This document shows, piece after piece, positions 10,721 to 22,700 of a stretch of 64,000 nt of DNA. Source of the stretch: Jaltomata sinuosa (lineage: Eukaryota; Streptophyta; Magnoliopsida; Solanales; Solanaceae). Position numbers and translations under genes: made by a program. Where the stretch lies: assembly GCA_003996215.1 (NCBI GenBank), contig QJPP01003154.1, positions 186,001 to 250,000 on the forward strand, given 5' to 3'. Position 1 is the first letter of the stretch, and the number at the start of each line of letters is the position of its first letter. Below the pieces are notes generated by a model. It made no database searches. It was not told where the DNA came from and saw only the letters and a list, made by a program, of their open reading frames with translations.

Positions 10721-12312
10721 TGATCGATAGCTAAGGAAATTCAGGCTCTGGAGACCAAGTTCATGCACTTGGGTGTCTCAGACCAAGGAGGGTTGTTGGC
10801 CAGCATTGAGGTCAAGGCCACCTTCATCGAAGAAATAAAGGCAAAACAGTTTCAAGATCTGAAACTGGGCAAGTTGCGGAGTAAAGTGATATCCGGGGAG
10901 TCCAGAGATGTCATTGTGGGGTATTGCATTTCAGGGTGAGGATTTGTGTTACTCGGGTTGATGATATGATTTTGAAAATTTTGACAGAAGCTCATGGTTT
11001 GCGCTACTCAATCCATCCGGGTGTAACCAAAATGTATAGGAACTTGAGGCAGCGTTACTGGTGGCCCGAGATGAAAAAGGATATAGTTGATTTTATGTCC
11101 AAGTGCCAGAATTGCTAGCAGGTAAAATATGAACATCAGAGACCTGCAGGACTATTTTAGAGGATGTCAATTCCAGAGTGGAAGTGGGAGAGGATAGCCA
11201 TGGATTTCGTGGTGGGTCTTCCCAAGACATTGGGGAAGTATGACTCAATTTAGGTTATTCTTGATAGGCTGACCAAGTCCGCTCATTTCATTCCAGTCAG
11301 GGTAGATTACAATTCGCAGCAGTTGGCCAAGATCTACGTGAAGGAGATTGTAAGACTGCATGGGATACCACTGTCCATCATTTCAGACAGGGGTACGTAA
11401 TTTACTTCTAAGTTCTGGGGCAAGTTACATAAAGAGTTGGGTACACAACTCACTTTTAGCACATCCTTCCATCCTCAATTGATGGTCAGTCAGAGAGGAC
11501 GATTCATGTATTGGAGGACATATTGAGAGCATGTGTAATGGACTTTGGTGGTCATTGGGACCAATTTCTACCATTGTATGGATTCTCATACAACAACAAC
11601 TATCACTCCAATATCGATATGGCACCATTTGAAGCCATGTATGGGAGAAACTGCAGATCACCGGTTGGGTGGTTTGAGGAAGGTAATGTGAAGCCTCTGG
11701 GCGTAGACTTAGTGAAGGAAGCGCAGGAAAAAGTAAGGGGCATACAGACCAAGTTGTTGGCTGCTCAAAGCAGGCAGAAGGAGTATGCAGATCGTAAGGT
11801 CCAGGGACATGGACTTTCAGGTTGGTGAACAAGTATTTCTAAAAGTATCACCAATGAAAAGGGTTATGCGGTTTGGTAAGAAGGGAAAACTTAGCCCTCG
11901 GTTTATCGGTCCGTTTGAGGTCCTTGAGATGGTGGGGCCAGTGGCTTACAAGTTAGCACTGCCACCTAGTTTGTCGGACGTCCATCCGGTATTCTATGTA
12001 TCCATGCTCAAGCGATACCATGGAGATGGGGACTACATCATCAATTGGGATGAGGTACTTTTTGATAAGTATCTTCATTATGAGGAGGAACCAGTCTTGA
12101 TTCTTGCTCGGGATGTCTGGAGGTTGAGGACAAAGGTGATTGATATGGTGAAGGTTCAGTGGAAGCATCATCCTATTCAGGAAGCCACTTGGGAAACTAA
12201 GAAGGACATGCGGGACAAGTACCCTCAATTGTTTGAGGATTCAGGTACTACACTTCCTTTCTTTTATTTTCGTAATTTTGGGTTTGATTGTTTGGGGATG
12301 AACGATGGGTAA
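10721..12312 (+). pseudogene. Integrase with chromodomain-like tail, Element 2
   Basis: The zinc-binding part spans 10990-11118 (HGLRYSIHPG ... KCQNC). The core has an Asp in LDRLTKSAHF (about 11260), DRGT (about 11384) and a Glu in LEDILRAC (about 11515). The C-terminal 175-codon open stretch (11785-12312) contains the GKLSPRFIGPFEVL fold and a chromodomain-like end with VQWKHHPIQEATWE, which places the element in the Tekay/Del chromoviruses. Stops at 11118, 11250 and 11400 and a frameshift near 11480 disable it. Confidence 0.87.
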
Positions 12313-12324
12313 ATTGGTATCTGT

Positions 12325-12424
12325 TGTAACGACCGGGTCCGTCGTTACAGGTAGTTCAATCGTGCTAAGTTTTAGAGTTAGAAAACTCCGGGTTTGGGGG
12401 ATTGAAATTCTGGGCTAGGCTAGC
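12325..12424 (+). repeat. 3' LTR stub of Element 2
   Basis: About 100 bases match the first 100 of the 5' LTR at 4881. The first 25 bases form a perfect 9-bp inverted repeat with a 7-base loop (arms 12325-12333 and 12341-12349). The sequence switches to Element 1 protease after GGCTAGCC, so the remaining 2.2 kb of LTR is gone. Confidence 0.9.
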
Positions 12425-12720
12425 CATGCCCAGAATTACATCAAAATCTACCATATCAAGTACCAAAAGGTCACCCCAAGTCTCTAAATCACCCACAGTA
12501 ATCATACATGATCTCACAATCTTATCCACTACTAAAGAATCTCCTACAGGGGTCGAAACAGATACAGGCACATATAACGACTCATTAGCTAACCCCAAAT
12601 AAGGCATAAAGTAGGCAGATACATGCAAACATATGGATCCAGGATTAAACAATGCAAAATCTGGGCAACGACAAATAGAAATTGTACCTGTGATCACAGC
12701 ATCTGAGGCCTCTGCCTTTG
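12425..12720 (-). pseudogene. Aspartic protease, Element 1
   Basis: The minus strand reads VITGTISICRCPDFALFNPGS. The catalytic position is Asn (codon complementary to 12644-12646) where Element 2 has Asp, so the enzyme would be inactive even without stops. The DFDVILGM segment marks the point where the sequence stops at the Element 2 junction (12425). Confidence 0.82.
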
Positions 12721-14264
12721 GCATCCTAGGGATCACATAAAACTTCCAATGACCACCACCTAACCGACCACCATCCCTACCACCTGTCCTACCCCGTGGG
12801 CCACCACATGTACCCTGAACACCACCTTTTCGAGCCAGTGGCTGAGCTGATTGAATAAGCAGAGCCAGATGAGCGGCAGGATAAACTGTACCCTGCTGAG
12901 GGCAATCTATGGCATAATGACCAACCATACTACAAGTATAAGAATCCCCTAATGACCTACTCTGTCGGGATGAACCAGCGAAACTCGTATGGCCACCATG
13001 GCCTGATGCCCCCGAATCTGTACCTCTCGACAGCTGACCACTATAGCCTTGCTGGATTCTCTGACCCTGCTCGTGTTGGGAACCACCAGAAGACTGAAGG
13101 AAATCCTGAACCGATCAACTAAACTGACCCCAATGCCTCTGCGGCTGATAACCTCGACCCCACTAGCCTGAACCCCTACCACTATAACAAGAACCACTGT
13201 AACTGCCCTGATATTAAGGCCTCTTATCTCTGGCCTCAGTGTCATGACAACATGAATCCTCTACAGTACGAGAATAGTCCATAATAGCCTGGAATGACCG
13301 ACCACTAGCAACCAATATCTCTGCTAGCTCTCTAAACTCCCTCCGTAGCCCCCAAACAAACTTACAAACTCTGTCAGACTCAATAGGCATAATCATGGCC
13401 CTAAATGGAGCAAGTTGATGGAAACAAGCCTCATACTCTGAGACAGTCATAGTATCCTGAGTAAGTCTAGTGAACTCCTTTCTCTGACGCTCTCTGTCGC
13501 TCTAAGGTAAGAACTTGGCCATAAAGGCCTCATAAAATTCGGACTAAGTCAAAGGAGGTGACGATGATGGTATACAAGTAACCTGGGCCCTCCACCATAA
13601 CTTCGTTGGTCCCTCCAACTGATATGTAGTATAGCCAACCCCGTGAGTCTCCAACAAACCTAGATGATGCAATATCTCCTCACAGGTAGTAATAAAATTA
13701 TGTGGGTCCTGTCTAGAAGTACCAGCAAACCTCGGAGGTGCCAATCTCAAGTATCTATCCAACGCCTTCTGCTCCATCTCTGTCATAGCTGGGCGAGGAG
13801 AAAGAGGCTGTGTAACTGATGGGACCAAAATAAACTCAGCACGAGGAGCCACAGTAGCAGGCTTCGCTCCTAAACTTGGTTCACCCAGGGCTGCCCCCTG
13901 AGAGGATGTCTGTGCCACCTCGGAAGGACGCTCTCTAATCATACCCAACAACTGCAATAGTAAACCCCAAACATCTGAAGACTGAGTTGGGGCTTAAGCT
14001 GACACAAGAGCTGATACTGAAGCTGGTACGGGAGCTGGTGGTACACTGGGTTGTCCTCGGGTCCACATGTTACTGCTCATAGGCTAACACTGGCTCATAA
14101 TTATACTCGGGCTCTATGTCAACTCTAGTAGATCTAGCAGGTGCCGCTGCTCGTACACGTCCTCGACTCCTACCTCTACGACCTTCCCTACCTCTAGCTG
14201 GTACCAGGGGTGCTAGAGTCAGAGGCCCATCTCCACCTGACACCGACGCTTTTGTATGAACCAT
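12721..14264 (-). pseudogene. gag, Element 1
   Basis: The minus-strand N-terminus at 14264 begins MVHTKASVSGG and is followed by an Arg/Gly-rich stretch. The capsid-like part contains LDRYLRLAPPRFAG (about 13760) and MTVSEYEACFHQLAPF (13450-13403). The zinc knuckle near 12945-12900 reads S-Y-T-C-S-M-V-G-H with CP downstream, so the first Cys of the C-X2-C pair is missing. Stops and frame shifts split it into several pieces. Confidence 0.83.
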
Positions 14265-14461
14265 CTGCGTAAGAATGAACTAGAACAAATGAGATTTCAA
14301 GAAACTTTAAGGATATTACACACGATACAGAAGCAATGAAAGAGTCATGTTTCCTAAGATGTCACTATAGCCTCCCCAAGATTGAGTACGAACATCTCCA
14401 CCCTGATTCGCAGGACTTTACTACACATTGGCTCCTACACCAATGACACCGGTGAACCTAC

Positions 14462-14473
14462 GGTCTGATACCA
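14462..14473 (-). other. Primer binding site, tRNA-iMet (Element 1)
   Basis: The minus strand reads TGGTATCAGACC, one mismatch from the consensus initiator-Met primer site, and is followed by AGGTTCACCGGTGTCAT as in Element 4 (51160 region). Confidence 0.85.
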
Positions 14474-14475
14474 AG

Positions 14476-17082
14476 CTTATCCAACTGAGGAACACAAATA
14501 AGTGAAAACAAAACTCTCCGGCCGCCCATACAACTGGAGTGTACACTCAATAAATTGCAAAAAAATGGTGGAGCCTCAAATAATGAATGGTATAATGCAT
14601 GAAGATCTCTGGGTGGAATAGTAACTCTGTATGTACCTCCTCCAGTGTTGAATGGGCCCAGCAGGTAGGTTCCATGGAAGGACACTGCCCATATACCTCT
14701 ACTCCACCGTATACCCCTCCTTCGGTACATGCAGCCCAAGGCCCTTAGTTCAGATCAGCAAGGTCCATGGAGGTCTCAGACCCTATTCTATAACTCAATC
14801 CGAATCTAAGCCGGTGACTCAAATCTCAATTATGCATGCCCAGACTCTGTCCAGGTCAAAAAAAAGCAAAATATGTCTCAAAAACACCACCAAGGGTACT
14901 CGAGCATAACCAAGTCTAAAACAATAGTAAAACATCTCTGATGCTCGATTCAACCGAGTCTAATACCATCTCAAATCAGTAAGAAAATCCATCTAGCACT
15001 ACGGCCCTGCCAATTCTAGCAACAGTAGTAAAAACTGTGATAGAAACCACACTTTAAATCTTATACCCCAAGAAGATCCACAAATCAAGACCAAAACTAT
15101 TTCCAAGTCATTTCTGTCAAAAATGGGCCCCCAGGGCCATGCAAAGTTTAGAAAATCAATATCAGTAGGCTCGAAGCAAAAACTGTAGTAAGATATGCAA
15201 AAAATCTCTTTTGTATGCATGGAAATGACATGATCAAACAAAAATAGCTGCCCAGCAGCTCACAATCAACATATCGGCCCTGCACAGACTTCAATCGCTC
15301 TACAACACAGATAGCCAGTCTAATATCACGATAACGATATTCAGGACTCATAGACACCCCCAAATGGCCCACCCTCTATGGTCCAGAGTGAAAACAAGGC
15401 CACACAAGACTACAAGGGTGATAATATCAAACTATGAGGAATACTACACACAACGAAGGAAAGAAACAGGATGGACAAGGAAAAACGGTCAAGGTCTGTG
15501 GTGCCAAGCTAATAACCCAACCCAAGGATGCCAATTAGTATAATTTTATCCGATATATATGAAGTCTAGGGAGTTTAGACTGTAACTTACCTGTCGTTCA
15601 ATGACAAGATACTGGCACGATGATATCCAAGGCCGAACCATTCCGAGAAGCTCCGAATGATAATCAAACTATCAAAAACACGAAAAGCACATTAAAACGA
15701 GACTAAGAACACCGATATTGCTATAATCATAGCCGCTTAAATTTCGAGTCCTCGGTGGGCCTGCAGGGCCCACAACCCAAAATCAAGGACGGAAAGAAGC
15801 ATGATGACCACAACAATACCAAGAAGACATGCTCCAAAATTAAGCAATTTTGGACAAGAGAAGGGCACAAAACAGCCCGCTCAAGCTCCAAATTAAAGAA
15901 TGGAAATTTAATAATAAAAATCAGAAATTAAGCAAGGAAATCCTACCACAATGAGAGAACCACACCAAGAAAATGAAAACAAGGAATTTACGGAGCATGA
16001 AATTCCAAGGGAATAGATTCTTCAAGAAAAACTAAGCTTTTAGAATTACAACCATGTAGGTTTTAACAATGGATGAAAAGGGGGATTTCGGGGAAGAAGA
16101 ACTTACCAAATTAGCAAGGAAGCAAGAATTCCCCTTAATACAATGAATTCCCAAGGCTATGAGCTGAATTGAACACTTTGGTGTAGAGGATATTTAGTTT
16201 AGAGTTGGAAAAATGAAGAAAAAAGGCTGGAAAAATCAAAATGCCAAGAAATATATAGCTGATGGTCCCTGGTCAGCGCCATTGGTGCTAAACCAGTGCC
16301 ATCGCGCTAGAGGGAACCAAGTGCTATCTCGCTAACACAGCACAATCATGCTGGCCGGTAAAAATATACGTGCATGCGATCGCGCTAGGCTAGCGCCACT
16401 GGCGCTGAGGAGCTGCCTGCAGTAGGAAATCTGCAACTTTTACAAACACTACGGGAAATTCAAGGCACAATCGGAAACCGATACTCAAACACCAATAATG
16501 CTAATAGAGTGAAAACGATGTTACAGACTCAACGGAGTCGACGAAACTTCGATACAAGGTCATTTCAGAGAAATATTGACCCAAATCAACACTAACTCAA
16601 CCAATTACCCAAAATAAGCCCGGCTCACCCGAGACTCGAACCAACTACTAATCCTTACCCAAACTCATTATTCCGGAGCTGATGGAATCGTCAGATTTTG
16701 AATCTGACGCTCCGATCTTTGAAAGCTGACCCAAGTTTCACTTTCAACTACAAATACCCTAAAAATAGAAGAGCCAACATAAAACCCATACCAGAAGTTC
16801 TCAGGCCTCGACTAAAGGTCAAACTAGACCAAACTCAATACTCCAGAGCTAACAGAACTGTCAGAATTTGATTCCAAATACGTTAGCTAAGAATGTTGAC
16901 TAAAGTCAATGAATTCCTAAGTTTAAGCTCTAAAATAGGGAAACGACCATAACGACCAAATGAATGGTCAGGGCACCGAACCACTAGTCCTAGCAAGCCA
17001 TAAATGACTTGGGGCCGCTACTAGAAGGCTCTAACAGTACAACAAAGGCATAAACGCGATAATGACCGGATGGGTCATTACA
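14476..17082 (-). repeat. 5' LTR of Element 1
   Basis: The U3 end at 17082 is clear (minus strand begins TGTAATGACC). At the primer-site end the LTR stops at sequence matching about 56405 of Element 4 LTR, without the terminal GGGTCATGACA. About 0.9 kb of the U5 end is therefore missing while the primer site is kept. It holds a GC-rich motif cluster (16255-16425) and a TATA box. Confidence 0.87.
16251..16257 (-). promoter_or_regulatory. TATA box, Element 1 LTR
   Basis: The minus strand carries CTATATATTTC immediately downstream of the GC-rich motif cluster at 16255-16425. Position and context match the TATAAATA of Element 4. It is a predicted promoter only. Confidence 0.5.
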
Positions 17083-18118
17083 TCGTCTAATTGAATCAAT
17101 CTAAACTATCTTACCATCTACATCACCTGCTAATTTTATGTATTCCAACAAATTGTGCAAACACTTATTTCAAACCAACACTTTTACTCAAAGAAAACTT
17201 ATAATTCATAATCATGTTATTCAATTTTCAATAAAATCTCAACTACAAAATAAAATATATAGAGTAAAAGACTAATTAGAATCAAGGGACAACACATAAA
17301 ATTTCATTGAATCAATCATATAATATAATAGAAGATACAAAAAAATTATTTGGATTCAATAAATCTTCTTCCCAATAGAACATACATAAACAAATTAATG
17401 AATTCTAAAAAAATAATGCAGATTTGGAATCCAACAGGGAGACAGAGTGCTAAGAGTTTGAAAAAACAACATATAACTGAATATTACAAAAAAATTTAAA
17501 CGGATAAAAAAGAAAACCACAACATCTATATTTCTACAAAATTTAAACACATAAATATATTATCTATTCTTCATATATTAAACACAGAACCTAAGCATAT
17601 AAATAAATAATTAAACATATAAGGTAAAAATTAAATTCTAAAATAAATACTAAACATGTAAAGCATAAACTAAATACACAAAGAAATAATTAACAATATA
17701 AAGAAGAAATTAAGTATACAAAGTAGAAATTAAATATATAAAGCGGAAGAAAAGTAACTTACCTAGTGTAGCGCAACAAATCTGGGACGATGAGTTTAGG
17801 AGCTCTTGTTGTCTCCCAATACCCACACAAGTATCCGTGATCATCAAGTAATAAAGTGATTATAAATAATCGGATGTCGAATTCCACATGGACTTATAAG
17901 CGCTGACAAGCTCTTGATTTAATCTATTAGAATTATACTAACAATTATTGTCCTTTTCAAGAGAGTGAGTTGTTTGTTTATACTAATAAGGATACTAAAG
18001 CAAGAATATTAAAAGTGATTAGATTGTAAGAGTTATTTACAAAGAAGTTAAGATCTAGTGATATGGCTCTTGCATAATCCCATCATATTCACATATAGTT
18101 GTTAAGCTAATTTAATGT
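17083..18118. other. AT-rich sequence between Elements 1 and 6
   Basis: No coding sequence is recognised. The first part is strongly AT-rich and contains the 20-bp tandem units listed separately. Around 17760-17830 the minus strand has a short, more balanced stretch ending in AGGTAAGT, which resembles an exon edge, but no reading frame supports it. Confidence 0.6.
17641..17743. repeat. AT-rich imperfect 20-bp tandem repeat
   Basis: About five units of roughly 20 bases, each ending in an ATAAAG or ACAAAG-like sequence (for example GAAATTAAGTATACAAAG then GAAATTAAATATATAAAG). Divergence between units is moderate. Confidence 0.65.
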
Positions 18119-18780
18119 TGTTTATCCCAAAAAAGGTACAGTTAAATTAGTTAGTGAGGTTTAAAAAATAAGAGTTCCTGATTCGGTCTGGCGTAGCAGA
18201 AATAAAGTATAATGCTGAAAAATAAATTTGTAAGAGCAATATAAGCTATAAATAAAATGAGGGCCAATGAAACCGAAGCTGATAAGGTCTGCAAAAGATT
18301 GCAGGTGCTAGCTATAGCTGAAACCAGATATGTTGTGCTTAAAAAAATTTCTAAACTATTTAGCAGCAATGAAAAGTGTAACATTGCTTCAGACAACAAA
18401 GTTAAGCTAAAAATAATTAGTTTGTATTCAGTCAGATAGATTCTCTCTGTTGAGGATGATAATTACACAATCTTATATAAGGGTCCAGCTCCAACGACTG
18501 AATTTTATATATTAAACTTCTTAATTAATGTATAATTAAATTCCATAAATAATAAAGAAGTAGTGCCCGACATTATCCACGAGTCAATTATGTAACGACT
18601 GCCAATGACTAGTGTAAGCTGGTTGACTTTTCTCCTAGATAAGATTTCCCGGCCTTCCAATGCGGTGTATCGACCTATGTGGTGTGATTGGTACTCGGTG
18701 TGTGATCCGGTCCTGACTGTCTTGATCAGCAAAGTCGTGACCCGTTATTAGACATTGTTTAGACAAAAATCGAGTCATTT
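18119..18780 (-). repeat. 3' LTR of Element 6
   Basis: It aligns along its length with 26883-27542: TTTATCCCAAA at the left, the AATGAGGGCC region, TTAATTAATxTxTAATTAAATTCC and a shared AATCGAGTCA at the right. The left end TGTTTATCCC fits a TG...CA LTR. The right boundary is approximate because no clear polypurine tract marks it. Open frames inside (18151-18399) also occur in the partner LTR and are not genes. Confidence 0.8.
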
Positions 18781-21500
18781 CATGTGTCATGCTTTTGACC
18801 TGCCCACGTGTTCAGACTATTTTATTACTACACAGATAGTTTCCACATTTATTAGACTTAATATTTTGTTAGAGGAACTTAAATGAATTGCTTTTATGAT
18901 CTTCTTGGCATGTCAAATCCTTGATTTTACTCATAATAGAATCTTCTGGAGAAAGAAACGGAAGCATCATTTTACATTTAATGCCTCTGACACAAGTCAT
19001 TCATTCAAATATTTTTTGAACCACATATCTTTATGTGACTAGATACTGAGGACAGTTGAGATTCCTGAATCGCCACCAAATATTTCTTGCCTTCTTTCTT
19101 CATATTTTATTTCCTTTTTGAGCTCTTGTCAATTGGCCATAAGATCTTTGATGGGATCTTTTCTTTTCATATTCTTCTCCTTTTACCTAAGAGCCATTTT
19201 GTCTTTTGAGGAGTTCTTTTAGGGCTAATCCTTTCTGAGTTTTTACTATAAATACCTTCTACTTCATGCTTGTATTCAGTAAAAAGGAAATCTTCCTTGT
19301 GCTATGTTCTTCAAAGAAAAGAAAGGAGTCTAATTTCGTTGTTTTTGACTTTTTTTTATTCCCTGGCCGAGCTTGTGGCTCATGATTTGTTTGCCCTCCA
19401 ACTTCTGCCTCATCCTTGTCTCTGTCTCTTTTGTCATCTTTGTTGAATGCGAAGGGTCGCCAAAGAGGTTGAGAGAGAAGCTGAGGGTGAAGTTGGAGAT
19501 GAAATTAGTGACGATGGCTAACCACCTCATCCTTCTCGTCAGTTCTAGATCTAGAGCTCACTTTTTGTTGTTTTCTCTACTTTGACAGACTCGATAGAGG
19601 TGTAGGTGGGTGAAGATGCAAAACTACGTATAAGTTTTTTCCTGATTTTGCTGATTTATTTAAAACCTCACATGCCCTTTATACTCGGACTGAATATCAT
19701 TTTCAAAAGCATAAATGGGATCATTTCATGTCCTCAATCTACGAACCTTTTGTGGATTTAAATGCAAACTTTTTTTAGGACATATATATGATAAATCTCA
19801 TATCCTTTGCTTATTTTCCTCAGGATACCTTGGGAGGTTTTGTGTTTTCTCGTCAAGTTTGTGGATCATGAGGGCGTTCCCATATTTCTAAATCATTTTT
19901 TATGCTATGAATAGGGACACTACATTGTTCCCTTCAGAAGGGGTGTCTTTTACTGGAGCACCAAGTTTCTTGGACGGGTGCCATACTTTTGGGAGTGATG
20001 TAATATTTCAAGATTGTAATGACATCCAAACGTTAGATTTTGTTAACTTGTAATCTTATGTATTTTTCCCTTTGTGAGGGCTGTGAATTTTTTGTAGCCC
20101 TCTTGGCGTATGACTCATTTGAATTTAATCTAGTTATTCTCTTGTCTTGATTTTTGCACTGTTTTCTTTTATTGAATTCTTTAGAATATTTTGATCTATT
20201 TGAAGTGCTTTATTCCCTTGTATTTTGGGCAGTCTTGGCTTTTTTGGATTTGAGTTCAAACTATTTTGTGACTGATTACTTTTTGAGTCTATTTCTTTTT
20301 TAGATCTGAATAAACCACCGGTACAAGCATTTGTTTGTGGACTTAAGTTTACAAATTCCCGTGTAGTTTTGAATATTTTTGTGAACCGAGATATGTTCCC
20401 TTTAATAATTTTAAGACATTTAGAGTTTTAGGAATTTTGATACGTCTGACTCCTCACCGTTAAATCAAAAAGTGATCGATCAGTGTTTCACTAGTATTAG
20501 CCAGGCATATTCCATCTGACTTTTGTTTTTTTGACCAGGTAAATACATCCAATCTTTTGATAGCATGAGCCGAGAATGTGAATTTGGTTGTTTGTTTGGT
20601 TTGTAGGGAGCCCCCTTGATTTTGTGCTAGTGATTTTAATGATGTCTCATGTTCACTTTAGGCACATTTTTGTTAGAAGTTTTAGTTCTTTGGAATCTCT
20701 TGGGACTCTAGTTATTTTGAAACTTCTTCATCATGTATAATATTTGTTCTCAATCTTTGTGGTGGAACTTTTTGTTATGTATGATTATTGAGTTCTCTTT
20801 TTTGAGCATTTTCAAATTCCCTAACCGTATGTCAATTGGAATGTGAATGCAAATGAGGTTTTATAAATAAAAGCTTTATTTTCTTGAATGTAGATCTAGC
20901 TTGTACAATGGAATTTTTGATTGCCCACCGGACGTTAAGTAAAGATCACCGATCCAACTATTTTGAACATTCCCTGGTTTCTTTCGTCTAAGCGAAGGTA
21001 TTTAGCTTCTTTGCCTGAGTAGTCCCCAGTTCTTTGTTCCTTATATGTTGTTTCAATTTTTTTTTGCTTCAAAGCAGAGGTCTTACTCTTTCTACCTGAG
21101 CAGTCCCCGCTTATATGTCTAGAAGTTTTTCTAAACTTTCAGCCTCGAGGAGTCCCATGTGCTCAATTGTTAGCTTGTGAGGATTTAGGTACCAAATAAG
21201 TTGCCTTTGATCTGAAGTATGTCTGCCTTCATATAGCTACACATTTTGTTTTGCTGCCTTGTTAGAAATCTTTCCGTAAAAACCCTCATTTAGGGATGAA
21301 AAATTTGTCAAAGGAAAAAATAATGTAGCACGTGTTGTTCAATTAGGCCAGTATGGCCTCTTTGACATGCTTTGATTTCTGCACTTTTAGTTAGTACTGA
21401 TAATATTAAACGTGTACCTCAACAGTAGTACTATTTTAGATGACTGACATTCCAATTATTGGTGAGGTCATCTCCTTCTTGGTTTTGTCAATTTGTGTGC
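18781..21500 (-). other. Long non-coding 3' region of Element 6
   Basis: There are 2.7 kb between integrase and the 3' LTR without any recognisable domain on either strand. Tat-lineage elements commonly carry such a long 3' region, sometimes with extra open frames. The longest frames here (about 66-70 codons near 19330-19585) show no family features. Confidence 0.6.
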
Positions 21501-22700
21501 GCCTTTATCTGTTACTATGGTAACTTTGTATGATCCTTTCTAGTTTGGGCTGAGTTTTCTTGTGTTGAGATCTTTCGTGCTTCTGGTGACTCTTCTGACG
21601 ACTAGGTTTCCTTCTTGAAAGTACCAAAGATTTGCTCTTTGGTTGTAGTATCTTTCCATTCATTGCTTTTGTGCTTTTTGTCGGTCTAAGGCTGAGTTTC
21701 ATCTTTCCTCAATTAGGTCCAAGTTGATTTACATTGCTTCCTAATTCTCTTCATTATTGGAGATTTGGTAATGGAGACTTGGTGCTATGACTTCTACTAA
21801 TATGAGGGCTTCTGCATCATATACCACAAGAAAGGTGTTTCTCTAGTGCTGGACTTTAGCTTGACTCTTACGCCCATAATACCTCAGGCACTAGATACAT
21901 TTGGCGGCTTCCAACTTCTTTTTCAGGTTTTGGATCATATTTTATTTGTAGATTTTGTCTGCCCATTTGCTTTGGGGTGGTACTGTATGAAGGTTATCCT
22001 TTTGATCCCCATTTCTTCTAGGAACTCGATCATTTTTTCCTAATGAATTAAGGGACATTTTCATAGGTGATCTCTTTAGGTATGTCGAAGCAGCATATTA
22101 TGTGAGTCCAAAGGAAGCCTATTACTTCTTTTTATTTGATCTTCTTGAAACAACCTATTCAACCCTCTTTGTAAAGTAGTCAGTTAAAAACAAAATGAAT
22201 TTTACCTGATTGTGTGCTATTGGAAGTGGCCTTATAATGTCTATTCCCACTTCATGAATGGCCATGGTAAAACCATGGGGTGTAGAGATTCTGCTAGCTG
22301 ATGGGTCATGAATGCGTGACGTTGGCACTTGTCACACTTCTGAAGAAATATTTTAGTGTCTTGGTCAATCTGTGATCGATAATAGATGACTTTGATTAAT
22401 TGCTGAACAAGGGTCTCAGTGCTAGAGTGATTACCACTGGCGCCTTCATGGACCTCTTTCATCACATATTCGGTCTCACCTAGGCCTAGGCATTTGGCCA
22501 GTAGAAGAGTGAAAGATCTTTGGTATAGTTGATTATTCACCAAGCAATACCGCGTATATTTTGTGCAGAGCGCTCGAGATTTCTTTGCATCTACCGATAA
22601 TTATTTCTCTTTTAGGTAGTTAATGTGTTGATTCCTCTAGTTCCATGTCAGGCCTTTATGATTTATTTCATCATAGCTAACATCGAGGGCTGAATTAGCA
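21500..22700 (-). pseudogene. Integrase, Element 6
   Basis: The minus-strand zinc-binding part (22490-22310) has the His-His-Cys-Cys pattern ending CDKCQRHA. The core end is seen at about 22030-21800, with ITFIQYHPKANGQT, a KKLEAAK segment and VVYDAEALILVEV, all typical of Tat/Athila integrases. No chromodomain follows. Stops separate the blocks. Confidence 0.82.

Larger units (their letters stand above)
4881..12424 (+). mobile_element. Element 2: Tekay-type Ty3/gypsy retrotransposon inside Element 1
   Basis: The plus-strand order is LTR (4881-7142), tRNA-iMet primer site, gag, PR, RT, RH, IN with chromodomain-like tail, then the start of the 3' LTR (12325-12424). It interrupts the minus-strand pol of Element 1. 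The first 100 bp of the 3' LTR match the 5' LTR start, after which the sequence passes directly into Element 1 protease. The rest of the 3' LTR (about 2.2 kb) and part of the host element are deleted, so no target duplication can be read. Confidence 0.92.
1..17082 (-). mobile_element. Element 1: Tekay-type Ty3/gypsy retrotransposon, split by Element 2
   Basis: On the minus strand the order is 5' LTR (14476-17082), primer site, gag, protease, then Element 2 inserted, then RT, RNase H, integrase with chromodomain-like tail, polypurine region and 3' LTR (1-1968, cut by the window edge). The two LTRs align from base 1 against 15109, with roughly one difference per ten bases where compared by eye, so the insertion is old. 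The right LTR end reads TGTAATGACC on the minus strand. The flanking duplication cannot be tested because the left end is outside the window. LTR and pol sequence resemble Element 4, so the two are one family. Confidence 0.9.

Noticed and set aside
17760..17835. Possible exon edge on the minus strand (AGGTAAGT)
   Set aside because: No supporting reading frame, acceptor or neighbouring exon was found.
18151..18399. Hydrophobic 82-codon minus-strand frame that recurs at 26943-27131
   Set aside because: The recurrence is because both are LTRs of Element 6; it is not a membrane-protein gene.
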